23,961 nt of DNA from a bacterium (lineage in GTDB: Bacteria; Spirochaetota; JAHITG01), in assembly GCA_028711675.1 (NCBI GenBank), contig JAQTRT010000009.1, forward strand, positions 1-23,961, in the 5' to 3' direction. The position numbers and the translations under genes were made by a program. The number at the start of each line of letters is the position of its first letter. Position 1 is the stretch's first letter. Below the pieces are notes generated by a model. It made no database searches. It was given only the letters and a program-made list of their open reading frames with translations, and had not been told where the DNA came from. Below, piece after piece: positions 23,119 through 23,961 of this stretch.

Positions 23119-23454
23119 ATGGAACATGTCAATGAAAAGGAAAAGGAGTTCCGGAACAAGGAGAGCGGCCCCAAATACCTGTTCCGCGGTCCCAGGTTGG
23201 AATGGGGTATCCTGGTCCTGAAACCGGGTGAAAAACTGGGCCATCATTTCCACAATGAAGTGGAAGAAACCTTCTTCCTGCTGGAAGGAGAAGCTGACAT
23301 GATCATCAATGACAGAAAGATCGAAGCTGTTCAGGGTGACGCGTACAGGCTCGAGCCCCGGGACAGGCACGACATCCTCAACCGGTCCGGCCAGCCGGTT
23401 AAATTCATTTTCATCAAGACACCTTATATCCCTGAAGACAAAGTGAGCTGCTGA
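23119..23454 (+). CDS. Small single-domain cupin protein
   Basis: The 111-aa protein is one cupin barrel. Motif 1 is GEKLGHHFHNEVEETFFLLEG, whose H-x-H and Glu are typical metal ligands, and motif 2 is GDAYRLEPRDRHDILN with the fourth ligand His. The barrel ends in FIFIKTPYIPED. It could be an enzyme (isomerase or dioxygenase type) or a small-molecule sensor; the sequence does not say which. ATG 23119 is chosen, with GGGAGG 5 nt upstream; a longer frame from 23062 runs through the hairpin repeat and is not credible. A GNAT acetyltransferase gene follows after 6 nt, so the two are probably one unit. Confidence 0.88.
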   Translation: MEHVNEKEKEFRNKESGPKYLFRGPRLEWGILVLKPGEKLGHHFHNEVEETFFLLEGEADMIINDRKIEAVQGDAYRLEPRDRHDILNRSGQPVKFIFIKTPYIPEDKVSC

Positions 23455-23460
23455 ACCGGA

Positions 23461-23961
23461 ATGAACACCATTCATGAACAGGAATACCGGATCACAGCTG
23501 GTGACCCTTCTTATGCCGAAGCAGCGGCTGACCTGGCCTTTGAAAGCGGGCCTGAATACAATTCCCAGCTTTTTGGAAAAGCTTTCCACAGGATCATATC
23601 CCGTCTTTATAGAAGAAAAAAAAGTTATTACAGTTATCTCCATTCCCTGCTGGCGCTACGGGACAGGGAAGCCGCGGGTCTTTTAATGTATACCGATCGT
23701 GAAATCCTGAAAAAAGAGCTGTCTTACACAAATTTCTGGATCAACCTGTATGAGCTTCCTTATCTCATCCGGCAATGGAAGTCCCTTGTTCATTCGGACA
23801 AACAGCTCGACATGATAAAAGACGGGGAATGCTATATTCTATATCTTTGCGTGCTCCCCGGCCTGCGCTCCAGCGGTATAGGCACAGCTCTGATAGATCA
23901 CCTGCATAAGATCAGCCGGGCCGGAAACTACACGGCCCTGAGCCTTGACGTAAATCAAGAG
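23461..23961 (+). CDS. GNAT-family N-acetyltransferase (partial, runs off window)
   Basis: An open frame from ATG 23461 continues to the window edge (167 codons, no stop). Near its end ILYLCVLPGLRSSGIGTALI is the acetyl-CoA-binding motif A of GNAT enzymes (R/Q-x-x-G-x-G/A), followed by the expected helix and LSLDV strand. The N-terminal 120 residues are charged and have no further domain marks. It starts 6 nt after the cupin stop codon. The acceptor substrate is unknown, and the C-terminal part lies outside the window. Confidence 0.8.
   Translation, partial: MNTIHEQEYRITAGDPSYAEAAADLAFESGPEYNSQLFGKAFHRIISRLYRRKKSYYSYLHSLLALRDREAAGLLMYTDREILKKELSYTNFWINLYELPYLIRQWKSLVHSDKQLDMIKDGECYILYLCVLPGLRSSGIGTALIDHLHKISRAGNYTALSLDVNQE

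Noticed and set aside
23474..23686. 70-codon frame after the cupin
   Set aside because: It is out of frame with the GNAT gene starting at 23461, whose motif A is clear.

Overview
The window looks like chromosome of an uncultivated, probably anaerobic, diderm bacterium with mid-range G+C. The diderm call rests on a TolC-type outer-membrane protein and a lipoprotein adaptor. Some protein types (a HATPase beside a secreted HEAT-repeat protein, and a small motility-type gene) recall spirochaetes and related candidate phyla, but the lineage cannot be fixed from sequence alone. Density is high, and several starts are TTG. Four transcription units (123, 7223, 13838, 21740) have promoter-like elements ending 4-7 nt before the start codon and no Shine-Dalgarno, which suggests leaderless mRNAs.

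Layout. 1-2652 (+): the end of an unidentified gene, then a solute-binding-protein-like gene with no signal peptide, overlapping a GAF-GAF-GGDEF diguanylate cyclase gene. 2658-7223 (-): a four-gene unit in the order hom, hydantoinase/dihydropyrimidinase-like hydrolase, secreted HEAT-repeat protein, HATPase. 7364-10762 (-): a large membrane sensor with PAS, GAF, GGDEF and HD-GYP domains. 10872-13547 (-): argH and lysA. 13665-13838 (-): a 57-aa motility-type small gene behind a sigma-28-like promoter. 14010-21342 (+): a drug/toxic-compound export operon of CecR/YbhGFSR type, comprising TetR regulator, TolC-like channel, lipoprotein adaptor, two ABC ATPases and two ABC-2 permeases. 21348-21633 (-): a decayed Mut7-C RNase gene. 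21740-22891 (+): an iron-type alcohol dehydrogenase. 23119 to the end (+): a cupin and a GNAT acetyltransferase cut by the window edge.

How genes work together. The exporter operon carries every part needed for a tripartite pump plus its own repressor and a 29-bp palindromic operator. Its two ATPases have complementary defects (no H-loop His in one, no LSGG in the other), predicting one working and one degenerate ATP site. The two GGDEF proteins both retain the RxxD inhibitory site, so c-di-GMP signalling is a second theme. The minus-strand block holds amino-acid biosynthesis genes (hom, lysA, argH).

Intergenic DNA is unusually structured. A 141-bp MITE-like element with 30-bp inverted arms sits inside the exporter operon. 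Two copies of a ~105-bp palindromic repeat lie in opposite orientations. A 31-bp hairpin repeat occurs twice, with a compensatory base-pair change in its stem.
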